Shown piece by piece: positions 26,026-34,509 of a DNA stretch of 48,786 nt (the stretch's first letter is position 1; every line of letters begins with the position of its first letter). The DNA lies in NCBI GenBank assembly GCA_947598825.1, contig CANQFM010000019.1:1-48786 (forward strand). The letters run 5' to 3'. Source of the stretch: an uncultured Eisenbergiella sp. (lineage in GTDB: Bacteria; Bacillota; Clostridia; Lachnospirales; Lachnospiraceae). The notes below the pieces were generated by a model. That model did no database searches. It was not told where the DNA came from and worked only from the letters and a program-made list of their open reading frames with translations. The position numbers and the translations under genes are program-made.

Positions 26026-26565
26026 ATGACTGCGAAGGATTGTATTCTGAGCCGCAGGAGCATTCGCAAATTTACGGATCAGCCGGTGGATCATGAACTG
26101 TTGGAAAGCATCGTTGCCACCGCTTCCTATGCGCCGAGCTGGAAGAATACGCAGATCGTCCGCTATATCGCTGTGGAGGGCGGATTGAAGGACCGCATCG
26201 CCGGCGAATGTACTACCGCTTTTCCCAACAACGGCAGGATCATCGAAGGCGCGCCCGTGCTGATCGCCGTCACCGTCATCAAGAACAGATGCGGCTACGA
26301 GCGCGACGGTTCCTTTACGACCCCGCGCAAAGACACCTGGCAAATGTTCGATGCCGGGATCGCGTCCCAGACGTTCTGCCTTGCCGCCCATGAGGCGGGG
26401 CTTGGTTCCGTTATCATGGGGATCTTTGACCGGGAAAAGGCGGAGACGCTCCTGGAGCTTTCCTCCGACCGGGAACTGGTAGCGCTGATCCCTGTCGGTT
26501 ATCCCGCAGAGGAACCCGCCGCACCCAGACGGAAAGACGTTTCCGAATTGATCACATTTCAATGA
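26026..26565 (+). CDS. Nitroreductase family protein
   Basis: This 179-aa FMN-dependent nitroreductase fold begins ILSRRSIRKFTDQPVD (the SRRSxRxF flavin phosphate site) and continues with ATASYAPSWKNTQIVRYI. LAAHEAGLGSVIMGIFDREKAETLL covers the conserved helix, and ALIPVGYPAEEPAAPRRK closes the fold. It is of the short clostridial type. The substrate is unknown; members reduce nitro compounds or quinones or have unknown roles. GGAGG precedes the ATG closely. A hairpin with a T-tract follows the stop codon, before pyrB. Confidence 0.9.
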   Translation: MTAKDCILSRRSIRKFTDQPVDHELLESIVATASYAPSWKNTQIVRYIAVEGGLKDRIAGECTTAFPNNGRIIEGAPVLIAVTVIKNRCGYERDGSFTTPRKDTWQMFDAGIASQTFCLAAHEAGLGSVIMGIFDREKAETLLELSSDRELVALIPVGYPAEEPAAPRRKDVSELITFQ

Positions 26566-26577
26566 ACATCCTATGAG

Positions 26578-26610
26578 AATCGAAGGGAAGCTCTTCTCTT
26601 CGATTTTCTT
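26578..26610 (+). terminator. Terminator or attenuator between the nitroreductase gene and pyrB
   Basis: AATCGAAGGGAAG (26578-26590) pairs with CTTCTCTTCGATT (26593-26605; one G-T wobble, innermost pairs must open), followed by a T-rich tail TTTTCTTT. It lies only 38 nt before the pyrB ATG, leaving no room for a separate promoter between, so it may regulate read-through into pyrBI. Confidence 0.7.
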
Positions 26611-26648
26611 TGGGCCAAAACCGAAACAAAAAGGAGGACACGCATCCC

Positions 26649-27563
26649 ATGCGACACCTGATGAATCCGCTGGATTTCTCCGTGGAGGAGCTGGACCGGC
26701 TCTTCGATCTGGCCAATGACATTGAAAACAATATGCCCAAATACGCCCATGCCTGTGCGGGCAAAAAACTGGCTACCTGTTTTTATGAACCCAGCACCCG
26801 CACCCGTTTGAGCTTTGAAGCCGCCATGCTCAACCTCGGCGGTTCCGTCCTCGGTTTTTCCGACGCCAACAGTTCTTCCGCCGCCAAGGGCGAAAGCGTT
26901 TCCGATACCATCCGCATCATCTCCTGCTATGCGGATATCTGCGCCATGCGCCATCCCAAGGAGGGCGCGCCTATGGTGGCGGCGGAAAAATCCGGCATCC
27001 CCGTGATCAACGCCGGAGACGGCGGACACCAGCATCCTACCCAGACGCTGACCGACCTGCTGACCATCCGTACCCTGCGCGGGCATCTGGACCATTTGAC
27101 CATCGGGCTCTGCGGCGACTTGAAATTCGGCCGCACCGTCCATTCCTTGATCAACGCCCTCTCCCGCTACGAAGGTATGCGTTTTATCTTCATCTCCCCC
27201 GACGAGCTTCGTATTCCCGACTATATCACGGAAATGCTCAAGGAGAAGGACATTCCCTATGAAGAGGTCATCAGCCTGGAAGAAAAGATGCCCGAGCTGG
27301 ACATCCTTTATATGACCCGCGTGCAAAAGGAACGCTTCTTCAACGAAGAGGATTACATCCGGCTGAAGGATTTCTACATCCTGGATAAAAAGAAAATGCG
27401 CTGGGCGCCTGCGGATATGCTGGTACTCCATCCGCTGCCCCGCGTCAACGAAATTTCGGTGGACGTAGACGACGATCCCCGCGCCGTCTATTTCAAACAG
27501 GCCCAGTACGGCGTCTATGTCCGTATGGCCCTGATCCTGACGCTGCTCAACATTCAGGTATAA
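26649..27563 (+). CDS. pyrB: Aspartate carbamoyltransferase catalytic subunit
   Basis: This 304-aa enzyme condenses carbamoyl phosphate and aspartate to N-carbamoyl-aspartate, the committed step of pyrimidine synthesis. The carbamoyl-phosphate site [50 protein letters not shown] and [11 protein letters not shown] are all intact, and length is normal. The ATG at 26649 ([10 protein letters not shown]) is about 11 nt after AGGAGG and fits the clostridial family start. pyrI follows after 12 nt, so the two subunits are made together. A hairpin with a T-tract lies immediately upstream. Confidence 0.97.
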   Translation: MRHLMNPLDFSVEELDRLFDLANDIENNMPKYAHACAGKKLATCFYEPSTRTRLSFEAAMLNLGGSVLGFSDANSSSAAKGESVSDTIRIISCYADICAMRHPKEGAPMVAAEKSGIPVINAGDGGHQHPTQTLTDLLTIRTLRGHLDHLTIGLCGDLKFGRTVHSLINALSRYEGMRFIFISPDELRIPDYITEMLKEKDIPYEEVISLEEKMPELDILYMTRVQKERFFNEEDYIRLKDFYILDKKKMRWAPADMLVLHPLPRVNEISVDVDDDPRAVYFKQAQYGVYVRMALILTLLNIQV

Positions 27564-27575
27564 AGGAGGCGCTCC

Positions 27576-28010
27576 ATGTTAAACGTAGGAAAGATCGAAG
27601 AAGGCTTTGTACTGGATCACATACAGGCGGGCATGGCGATGTCCATTTATCACCATCTGCAGTTGGACAAACTGGACTGCACCGTGGCCATCATCAAAAA
27701 CGCCCGCAGCAATAAGATGGAAAAAAAGGATATCCTGAAAGTGGAATGTGATATCGACATGCTGGATCTGGACGTCCTTGGCTTTATCGACCACAACATC
27801 ACGGTCAACGTGATCAAGAACGGAGAGATCGTGGAAAAGAAAAAGCTCCATCTGCCCAAACAGATCCGCAACGTGATCTACTGCAAGAACCCCCGCTGCA
27901 TCACTTCCATCGAGCAGGAACTCCCCCATGTGTTCGTGCTGGCCGATCCCCGCAAGGAGATCTACCGCTGCAAATACTGTGAAGAGAAATTCGACCGCCG
28001 CAATCTGTAG
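27576..28010 (+). CDS. pyrI: Aspartate carbamoyltransferase regulatory subunit
   Basis: This 144-aa PyrI has an N-terminal nucleotide-binding domain (GFVLDHIQAG, the nucleotide-effector fold) and a C-terminal zinc domain with four cysteines (CKNPRC and CKYC). The zinc domain contacts PyrB to form the allosteric holoenzyme. AAGGAGG lies before the ATG and the gene is 12 nt behind pyrB. Feedback by CTP or UTP is known for the family and assumed here. Confidence 0.97.
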   Translation: MLNVGKIEEGFVLDHIQAGMAMSIYHHLQLDKLDCTVAIIKNARSNKMEKKDILKVECDIDMLDLDVLGFIDHNITVNVIKNGEIVEKKKLHLPKQIRNVIYCKNPRCITSIEQELPHVFVLADPRKEIYRCKYCEEKFDRRNL

Positions 28011-28040
28011 CAGGGCCGCTATAAGGCCGGAGGAAAAAAG

Positions 28041-28088
28041 GGGCGCATAAAGGGACGATAACCGATCCATTATGCGCCCTCCCTTTTT
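28041..28088. terminator. Bidirectional terminator between pyrI and the DUF1700 gene
   Basis: A perfect 10-bp stem GGGCGCATAA (28041-28050)/TTATGCGCCC (28070-28079). A T-run follows on the plus strand (28084-28088) and a T-run on the minus strand (28034-28039), serving the two convergent transcripts. Confidence 0.85.
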
Positions 28089-28101
28089 CTTCCGACAGCA
28101 A

Positions 28102-29577
28102 TTATCTGGTCTGATCCTCGATAAATTCCATCATGGAGGGATTGACCAAAACCCTGATCTGCGTGATACCGGCCATCTGATAAGAGGACAGCTTTCCTTC
28201 CTTAAGCTGCGCCAGGATTTCATCTTTGTTTTCCATGAACAGTTCAAATTCGTTTCCAATGTAACGGCGCCGCAGGTAGAGAACCCCCGCCTGATCGGCT
28301 GCAGCGTCGGCATTTCCCGACGCGTCGGCCTGCGCGTAATACAGATACGGCGCCACCGCCTGGCGGTTATAGGTCACTTCATAGCGGATAACGTCCTGCG
28401 GGACCGTCCGATCCTGTTCCACCAGGGTCGCCCTGGCGTAGTCCCCGCCCTCGCAATAGGCCAGCATCAGCTTCTTTCCTTCCACCGGAGTATAAACGAA
28501 GTCCATCGTTTCCGTCGCCATTTCCCCCAGCGTAACCCGGCCTGCGTATTCCAGGGAAGAATATTCTCCAAAGGCGATTCCCGTCCCGATCCCGCCGGCC
28601 AGTATGCCGATCACGAAAACGATCCCCGTAACGATCCATATCCTGCGCCTCTTAAGAACCGTATTGCGCAGCCCATCCTTTTCCCTTTTCAGCCTGACGC
28701 ACAGGGCGAAGCAAAACGCTACAGCGGCCCCCAGGCAAAGGGTCAGCCCCAGACATCCCAGGGTCACGCCTGCGACAGGGTATCCCATAGTCAGGATCAC
28801 GGCTAACGTCCCCAGGCAGAACAGCACGAGACAGGCCCCGATCCCCAGAAAGGTCCCTGCGCCGATGCAGGCCAGATTCCAGCAGACGGCGGCGCAGCCC
28901 AGGATGACGTTCCAGCAAAAGGCCGCAAAACCTGCGCAGCCGCTCCAGCAGACCTGCAGACCCCTTTTTACCCTGCTCCCAAAAGAGACTCTTCCCGTAT
29001 CCTCCATGTAATTTTCCTCCCGTTTTCTCCTTTGTTTTTCCCAAAACCCATTCTTTTTCGATGCACTGCCGCCAGGCAGCGGCTCTGCCTGCCGTTCCTC
29101 CTGTATTTTGTCCGAAGACAGCCCTGTTTCTCCCTGTTTTTTTCTTCTGTCGGCAAAGGGCCTTTTGCAAAAAGAAAAGAACCTGTGGGCAAGCCTCTGG
29201 CACGATCTGCCAAACCACAAAAAGAAGCTGAGCAGGCCCGCCCATGCTTTTGCGCACGCCGTCCTTGCCGCCGCTGCCGCTTTCCTGAAAAAACGGCCTG
29301 TTTCTTCCAACCCGTGGGAAAGACCCCTTTGGATGCTGCGGCTTTCCTCCCGCTGCTCCTGCGCGCCAAAATCCGCCCGCACATGGTAAGCTTCCAGGAT
29401 ATCCGCCGTCAGATCGTCCAGATCCCCGAATTCTTCCGTGGCTTCTTCCTCCGACAGCCCTTCCGCCACCTTCATATCGATGTGCTGCTCATATTCATCC
29501 AGAATATCCCTGCGCTCTACCTCCGTCAGCACAGCGATCCTCGCGTCCAGCTTCGCCAAAAATTCCGCCTTGTTCAT
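28102..29577 (-). CDS. DUF1700 (HAAS) domain membrane protein
   Basis: In this 491-aa protein, residues 1-65 are a HAAS/DUF1700 domain (MNKAEFLAKLDARIAVLTEVERRDILDEYEQHI, then EGLSEEEATEEFGD). A long polar region and a cluster of Cys- and Trp-rich membrane spans (about 215-300) follow, then one more span (about 325-350) and an extracytoplasmic C-terminus. HAAS proteins are normally encoded beside a PadR regulator and are thought to bind it and sequester or modulate it at the membrane. Here the start codon overlaps the padR stop by 4 nt (ATGA), indicating translational coupling. No ABC exporter is present downstream, unlike many such operons. Confidence 0.85.
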   Translation of the reverse strand: MNKAEFLAKLDARIAVLTEVERRDILDEYEQHIDMKVAEGLSEEEATEEFGDLDDLTADILEAYHVRADFGAQEQREESRSIQRGLSHGLEETGRFFRKAAAAARTACAKAWAGLLSFFLWFGRSCQRLAHRFFSFCKRPFADRRKKQGETGLSSDKIQEERQAEPLPGGSASKKNGFWEKQRRKREENYMEDTGRVSFGSRVKRGLQVCWSGCAGFAAFCWNVILGCAAVCWNLACIGAGTFLGIGACLVLFCLGTLAVILTMGYPVAGVTLGCLGLTLCLGAAVAFCFALCVRLKREKDGLRNTVLKRRRIWIVTGIVFVIGILAGGIGTGIAFGEYSSLEYAGRVTLGEMATETMDFVYTPVEGKKLMLAYCEGGDYARATLVEQDRTVPQDVIRYEVTYNRQAVAPYLYYAQADASGNADAAADQAGVLYLRRRYIGNEFELFMENKDEILAQLKEGKLSSYQMAGITQIRVLVNPSMMEFIEDQTR

Positions 29578-29900
29578 TCCTGCCCTCTCTTCTGGTCCTC
29601 CAGAAATCCGTTGACCCTTTCGGAAAAAGTAACCCAGTCCTTCTTTAGCGCATCCCGGTATAAAATCCCCGCCGCCGTGATGTGATAATACTTACGGGGC
29701 GGCCCTTCCGTAGATTCCCGCAGATATGTCTCAAAATATCTCTCGTTGGTCAGCCGCTTGAGCAGCGGGTAGATCGTCCCCTCGTTGACGTCCACCACCT
29801 TGGAGACTTCTTCTACCAGCTCATATCCGTACATGTCCCGACAGCGCACCGATTCCAGCACGATCAGTTCCAGGACCCCTTTTTTAAACTGTGCGTTCAT
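29574..29900 (-). CDS. PadR family transcriptional regulator
   Basis: This 108-aa PadR-type winged-helix regulator reads FKKGVLELIVLESVRCRDMYGYELVEEVSKV, EGTIYPLLKRLTNERYFETYLRES and GPPRKYYHITAAGILYRDAL. It is of the short (PadR-s2) type without a large C-terminal domain. It probably represses its own operon with the HAAS protein as partner. GGAGAAGG precedes the start, and a strong promoter lies 62 nt upstream. Confidence 0.93.
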   Translation of the reverse strand: MNAQFKKGVLELIVLESVRCRDMYGYELVEEVSKVVDVNEGTIYPLLKRLTNERYFETYLRESTEGPPRKYYHITAAGILYRDALKKDWVTFSERVNGFLEDQKRGQE

Positions 29901-29961
29901 ATGGCGCCTTCTCCATGCATGTCATTCGTTCTATGCAGTCATTCTTTTTGTTTCTGCCCTT

Positions 29962-29990
29962 ATCATATCCCCACTATTATGCAATGTCAA
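29962..29990 (-). promoter_or_regulatory. Promoter of padR and the DUF1700 gene
   Basis: TTGACA (29985-29990), a 17-bp spacer and TATGAT (29962-29967) on the minus strand, with an AT-rich stretch immediately upstream of the -35 that could act as an UP element. Confidence 0.8.
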
Positions 29991-30079
29991 GTACTAAATT
30001 ATTATAAATACCAAAAAATTTTTAATAGTAAACGCCTACAGGATTTTCCATTTCCATACAAGGTTTTTGATACGACAAA

Positions 30080-30113
30080 GCGACCCGCTCCCAGCCCTCA
30101 GGAAACGGATCGC
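30080..30113 (-). terminator. Weak terminator candidate after the ZIP gene
   Basis: On the minus strand GCGATCCG (30106-30113) pairs with CGGGTCGC (30080-30087), including one T-G wobble; only three T follow. It is placed about 35 nt after the ZIP stop codon. Confidence 0.4.
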
Positions 30114-30147
30114 CGTTTTTGCTCTTCTTCTATCCTTATTTTGACGC

Positions 30148-30924
30148 TTAGCCCAGCGCCACATCCAGCGCCATCATGATCACAAATCCGACGGCAAAGC
30201 CGATGGTCCCGATATTGGAATGTTCCCCCTGGGCGCTTTCCGGAACCAGCTCCTCCACCACTACATACAACATGGCCCCGGCGGCGAAGGACAGCAAATA
30301 GGGAAGCACAGGTTCTATGAACCGCGCCAGAAGGATCGTCAGAACCGCCGCCACGGGTTCCACAGCGCCGGACAGCGTGCCATGGTAAAACGCTTTCCCT
30401 CTGGTTTCCCCGGCGCTGCGCAGAGGAAGGCTTATGATCGCCCCTTCCGGGAAATTCTGAATGGCGATGCCGACGGAAAGCGCCAGTGCGCCCGCCAGGG
30501 ACACCTCGCTCTCCCCCATCAGGGCGCCCGCCAGCACAACGCCTACCGCCATCCCCTCCGGGATATTATGCAGCGTCACGGCCAGGACAAGCATGGTCGT
30601 TTTTTTTAACGGCGCCGGCAGCCCCTCCGAAACGTCGCTGTCCATATGCAAATGCGGCACGACCCGATCCATCAGGAGCAAAAAGGCGATGCCGCAAAGC
30701 ATTCCGGCCGCCGCAGGAAAAAAAGACAGCCTTCCCATCCCTTCCGCCATTTCCATAGACGGGATCAAAAGCGACCACACCGAAGCGGCCACCATGACGC
30801 CGGACGCAAACCCAAGCAGGGCCTTCTGCACCGTCTCTTTCAGTTCGTTCCTCAGGAAAAAAGCGCAGGCGGCCCCTGCCGTCGTGCCGACAAAAGGGAT
30901 CATAACCCCCCAGAACAATGCCAT
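30148..30924 (-). CDS. ZIP family metal transporter (ZupT-like)
   Basis: This 258-aa integral membrane protein has eight hydrophobic segments. The ZIP metal-site helices are clear: TLHNIPEGMAVGVVLAG in TM4 and AIQNFPEGAIISLPL in TM5. A His-containing loop (VPHLHMDSDVSEG) could be the metal-binding loop. ZIP proteins import zinc or other divalent metals into the cytoplasm. It is the last gene of the zinc cluster, 4 nt after znuB, so a second zinc uptake route is co-expressed with ZnuABC. Confidence 0.9.
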   Translation of the reverse strand: MALFWGVMIPFVGTTAGAACAFFLRNELKETVQKALLGFASGVMVAASVWSLLIPSMEMAEGMGRLSFFPAAAGMLCGIAFLLLMDRVVPHLHMDSDVSEGLPAPLKKTTMLVLAVTLHNIPEGMAVGVVLAGALMGESEVSLAGALALSVGIAIQNFPEGAIISLPLRSAGETRGKAFYHGTLSGAVEPVAAVLTILLARFIEPVLPYLLSFAAGAMLYVVVEELVPESAQGEHSNIGTIGFAVGFVIMMALDVALG

Positions 30925-30928
30925 TTTC

Positions 30929-31747
30929 TCATCTCCCTCTGATCCGGGCGGCCAGCGAGCAGACGCAGAACAGCCCGAGATCCACTACTACGATACTGGC
31001 CCCCGCCGGAGTACCGTACCAAAACGAAATGCCCATCCCCACCAGAAACCCGCACAGGGAAAAGACCACCGCGCCGATGATCACGCTCCGGTAATTTCCA
31101 AACAGCCGCATGGCCGTCAGCGCGGGAAAAACGATGAGGCTGGAGATCAGCAGCGCCCCCAGCATCCGCATCCCCAGCACCACCACGATGGCCGTCAGCA
31201 CCGCCAGCAGCGTATGATACCACTCCGTTTTCATGCCGGTCGCCCGGGCGAATGTTTCATCAAAAGTCACGGCGAACAGTTTTTCATAGAAGAACAGATA
31301 CAGCACCAGGACGACCGCCGAAAGCGCCACGCTGACCGCCACATCCGTCATGGATACCGCGAGGATGGAACCGAACAGATAGCTGTTTAGCTCCGCGTTC
31401 ATCCCGGTACTCATGGACGCCACCACGATGCCGATAGCCAGCGCCCCCGTCGAAAAGACCGCCGTAGCCGCATCCCCCTTTAACCGACCCGATTCGCTTA
31501 GCCGAAGCAGAAGGAAGGCGGCCAGCACGACCACAGGAACCGCTACCGCCAGCGGCGCAAGATGCAGCGCAGAGGCCACCGCCAGCGCGCCAAAGCCCAC
31601 ATGGGAAAGTCCGTCCCCGATCATGGAATAGCGCTTCAGCACAAGGCTGGCCCCCAGAAGCGCCGCGCAGAGGGATACCAGCGCTCCCACCGTCAGCGCC
31701 CTCACCATGAAAGGATAGGACAACATTTCCGATAAATATGCGATCAT
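30929..31747 (-). CDS. znuB: Zinc ABC transporter permease
   Basis: This 272-aa ABC-3 type permease of the ZnuB/MntB/TroC class has eight to nine membrane spans. Typical segments are SLCAALLGASLVLKRYSMIGDGLSHVGFGALA, FDETFARATGM and LGMRMLGALLISSLIVFPALTAMRLF. It forms the membrane channel with ZnuC as the motor and ZnuA as the receptor. GGAGG precedes the ATG, and it is 3 nt from the znuC stop. Zinc is preferred to manganese because of the surrounding zinc genes. Confidence 0.92.
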   Translation of the reverse strand: MIAYLSEMLSYPFMVRALTVGALVSLCAALLGASLVLKRYSMIGDGLSHVGFGALAVASALHLAPLAVAVPVVVLAAFLLLRLSESGRLKGDAATAVFSTGALAIGIVVASMSTGMNAELNSYLFGSILAVSMTDVAVSVALSAVVLVLYLFFYEKLFAVTFDETFARATGMKTEWYHTLLAVLTAIVVVLGMRMLGALLISSLIVFPALTAMRLFGNYRSVIIGAVVFSLCGFLVGMGISFWYGTPAGASIVVVDLGLFCVCSLAARIRGR

Positions 31748-31750
31748 GTC

Positions 31751-32470
31751 TCATTTTCCTCCCCGGCATCTGTTCAAAAACTGATCGGCCGCATCGCTGT
31801 CCAGATATGCCTGGGTAGTCCCGTAAAAATAACTGGTCTGGGAAAGGTACAGGATGTGGTCCGCATGCCCCAGGGCCTCCTGGATCGCGTGGGACACCAT
31901 AACCACGGTGATCTTCAATTCCCTGTTCAGATCCAACAGCAGATGATAAAACTCCTCGGTGGCCAAAGGGTCCAGCCCCGCTGTGGGCTCATCCAGCAGG
32001 ATCAGCTTTTTTGCCGCGCACAGCGACCGGGCCAGCAGCACCCGCTGCCTCTGCCCGCCGGAAAGGTTCCGAAAGCTCTTTTTTTTCAGATCCCGGATCC
32101 CCAGAAGATCCATTTTTTCCTCTGCCAGAGCCTTTTCCTTCGCTCCAAACCCGGGGCGCAATCCCCGGCTGTTTAAGCATCCGGAAAGCACCACTTCCCA
32201 TACGGAGGCCGGAAAATCCCGCTGTACCGGAGTCTGCTGCGGCACATATCCGATCTGAGAACGCCGGATCCCCGTCCCCAGCACAATAGAGCCCGAAGCC
32301 GGTTTTTTCAGCCCCAGAAGCCCCTTCATAAGAGTGGACTTCCCCGTTCCGTTCTCCCCGATGATGCAAAGATACTCCCCTTCCCGCACCGTAAAGCTCA
32401 GATCGGAGACGACCACCTGATTCTCATAGGATAAGGTGACATGATTACATTGTATGCAGAAAGCTTCCAT
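31751..32470 (-). CDS. znuC: Zinc ABC transporter ATP-binding protein
   Basis: This 239-aa ABC ATPase has Walker A GENGTGKST (about 38-46), Q-loop GYVPQQ, signature NLSGGQRQRVLLARSL, Walker B LILLDEPTAGLD and switch His in MVSHAIQEA. Residues around IRRSQIGYVPQQTPVQRDFPASVWEVV match metal-type ABC-3 ATPases. The start at 32470 follows GAGGAG; the longer frame to 32521 would overlap znuA. It energises ZnuB. Confidence 0.93.
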   Translation of the reverse strand: MEAFCIQCNHVTLSYENQVVVSDLSFTVREGEYLCIIGENGTGKSTLMKGLLGLKKPASGSIVLGTGIRRSQIGYVPQQTPVQRDFPASVWEVVLSGCLNSRGLRPGFGAKEKALAEEKMDLLGIRDLKKKSFRNLSGGQRQRVLLARSLCAAKKLILLDEPTAGLDPLATEEFYHLLLDLNRELKITVVMVSHAIQEALGHADHILYLSQTSYFYGTTQAYLDSDAADQFLNRCRGGK

Positions 32471-32492
32471 ATTCTCCTCTTTCTGACGCCGT

Positions 32493-33509
32493 TCACGGGA
32501 AAGCGCGCAGCGTTTCCACATTGCGGTACATCAGGGAAATGTAATCCTCCCCGGCCTTTAAATCCTCTGCCGTAATGGAATGGCCGGAATAAAAGACCGC
32601 CGTCTTTGCGCCGGAAGCCTCCGCGATGGCCTTCGCGATCCTGCCGTCGGAGAGGTCCATATAGTAAACGACCGGGATTTGCTCCGTGCGCACCTTGTCC
32701 GTCAAAAAAGCCACCATGGCCGCATCCGGTTCCGTTTCCTCGCTGCATCCCGGAAACGCCGCGTAATATTCCAGCCCATAGGTCTTCATAAAGTACAAAA
32801 GCGGGAACCTGTCCCCAAAGACCAGCGGCCTTTTGCGGGCCGCATCGGCGGCTTCGCGCATGTCCCGATCCAGTTGTTCCAGCCGTTTCTGATACCCGGC
32901 GGCATTTTCCTGATACTCCTGCGCGTGGGCCGGATCGCACTCCGACATGACCTGGCAGATCTCCCGGACCAGAAGGATGGCGTTCTTCGGGGAAGTCCAC
33001 ACATGTTCGTCGTATTCCCCCGCTTCCAGATGAACGCCGCCGTCCGCCGTTTCTTCGCCGCTGTTTTCTTCCCTCATCCGCATTCCCTGCGTCGTTTCCT
33101 CCATAAGAGGATCTACCCAGTCCAGCAGCGCGCAGGCCTTCGTATGCCCGTCGCTGCCTTCCAGAAGTTCCCGGACCCAGGCGTCCGATTCCCCGCCGGC
33201 GTACAGGAAGATATCGCTGTTCATGATCTCGATGATATCCGCCGGGGTCGGTTCGTACGCATGGCTCTCCATGCCGGGCTTGAGCAGCATGACGACCTGC
33301 GCCTCCCCTCCCGCGATCTGTCTGGCAAAATCATAGGGCGGAAATATAGTGGCCACGATCTTTAATTTTCCCTCCTGCCCTCCGGCGGAGCCGTCTGCCA
33401 AAGCTATACCGCCGCTTCCTGGCATACCTGCCCTGCCGCAGCCGGACAGGCACAGAAACGCCGCCAGGAAAAGACAGAGTTTATTGATCCTTTTCATTCT
33501 TTTTCCCAT
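32493..33509 (-). CDS. znuA: Zinc ABC transporter substrate-binding lipoprotein
   Basis: This 338-aa lipoprotein has a signal peptide ending in the lipobox LSGC (Cys at about 24). The cluster A-I solute-binding fold is recognised from IVATIFPPYDFARQIAGG, the metal ligand His in GMESHAYEPTPADI, and DEHVWTSPKNAILLVREI with the second ligand. The position of the usual third His motif reads GDRFPLLYF, as in a clostridial subgroup (from memory). YYMDLSDGRIAKAIAEASGAK is the fourth ligand region. A short acidic loop (EENSGEETADGG) lies before the second ligand. It starts inside the end of the upstream CmpB-like gene (29-nt overlap); a second Met at 33497 is an alternative start. Confidence 0.9.
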   Translation of the reverse strand: MGKRMKRINKLCLFLAAFLCLSGCGRAGMPGSGGIALADGSAGGQEGKLKIVATIFPPYDFARQIAGGEAQVVMLLKPGMESHAYEPTPADIIEIMNSDIFLYAGGESDAWVRELLEGSDGHTKACALLDWVDPLMEETTQGMRMREENSGEETADGGVHLEAGEYDEHVWTSPKNAILLVREICQVMSECDPAHAQEYQENAAGYQKRLEQLDRDMREAADAARKRPLVFGDRFPLLYFMKTYGLEYYAAFPGCSEETEPDAAMVAFLTDKVRTEQIPVVYYMDLSDGRIAKAIAEASGAKTAVFYSGHSITAEDLKAGEDYISLMYRNVETLRAFP

Positions 33510-34491
33510 AGTCCGCCACCGAACGCTTTAATTCCTCCAGCGCGTCTGAGAACTTTTTGGAAACCATGGTGGGGTTGCCCCGCAGGATGCCGCGCCGTAT
33601 GGCGTCCTGGGCATAAGAGGCTGTCTCGCGCCTCTGCATCTGCAATGTAAACTTCTCCCGCAGCTCCTGGATCTCCTGCCGGGGCTCAAAGTGCAGCTCC
33701 GGATTGGCCAGCGCCACCCGCAGTTTCTCGAAACGGCTCTCGATCCCGGCCGCCAGCTCCTCACGCCGCTGCTGGATATCCTCCCGGCGCTGCTGGATAT
33801 CTTCCCGCATATTCTCCACAAATTCGCTGTAGCGCTGTTCGCGCTCCTCTCTCCGGTTCTCCCGCTCTTCCCTGCGGTTCTCCCGTTCCTCGTCCGCCAG
33901 GGCCAGGATCACATCCAGACGCCGCTGCATCCGTTCCAGCTCCTGCCGGGCCTGCTCCATTTTGATAAGCACATCCCGCAGATCCAGGGCGGCCTTAAAG
34001 GAGAGGGCGAAATCCGCTGTAAAGCAGACCAGCGTGACCATCGTGACCGCCTCCAGAACGCTGTAGGGCAGCGCGTTCATCAGCCGGGCCACCGGCGTAT
34101 GCACCACATGGGTCATCAGGATCGTCAATCCGCCCCAGGCCAGGGTAGAGCTGAGGCAGATCTGTCCCTGAAAATTGAATTTCTGATTGGAGTAATCCCA
34201 GTAGCGCACTTTAAACAGGGATTCCATGGCAACTCCTGTCACATACTCCAGCGCCGTTGCCCCCACGCAGCCCGCCAGATAGGTCAGCACCAGGCTGTCC
34301 TGAAAGGGCATGGACACCAGAAGCATCATCAGCGCGCCGCTGCCGTACAGCGGCAGAAAGGGGCCTCTTATAAACCCTCTGTTCACCAGCTTTTTACTCT
34401 TTATGGAAACATAGGCGGATTCAAAGCACCACCCGAAAAAGCTATATAAAAAAAACAGAAAAAGCCACTGTATCCAGCTATAACCGTACAT
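33481..34491 (-). CDS. Putative ABC transporter permease (CmpB-type, PF06541)
   Basis: In this 336-aa protein the N-terminal ~185 residues carry four to five membrane spans with the PF06541 hallmarks YSFFGWCFESAYVSIKSKKLVNRGFIRGPFLPLYGSGA and LEYVTGVAMESLFKVRYWDYS. The C-terminal half is a highly charged helix with near-perfect short repeats (EERENRREERENRREEREQR and REDIQQRREDIQQRREE), probably a long coiled coil in the cytoplasm. The family annotation as a transporter permease is weakly grounded. It lies 18 nt after ylmH and overlaps znuA, so it is translated with the zinc genes. Confidence 0.8.
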   Translation of the reverse strand: MYGYSWIQWLFLFFLYSFFGWCFESAYVSIKSKKLVNRGFIRGPFLPLYGSGALMMLLVSMPFQDSLVLTYLAGCVGATALEYVTGVAMESLFKVRYWDYSNQKFNFQGQICLSSTLAWGGLTILMTHVVHTPVARLMNALPYSVLEAVTMVTLVCFTADFALSFKAALDLRDVLIKMEQARQELERMQRRLDVILALADEERENRREERENRREEREQRYSEFVENMREDIQQRREDIQQRREELAAGIESRFEKLRVALANPELHFEPRQEIQELREKFTLQMQRRETASYAQDAIRRGILRGNPTMVSKKFSDALEELKRSVADYGKKNEKDQ

Positions 34492-34509
34492 TCGATCCTT
34501 CCTCCTTTT

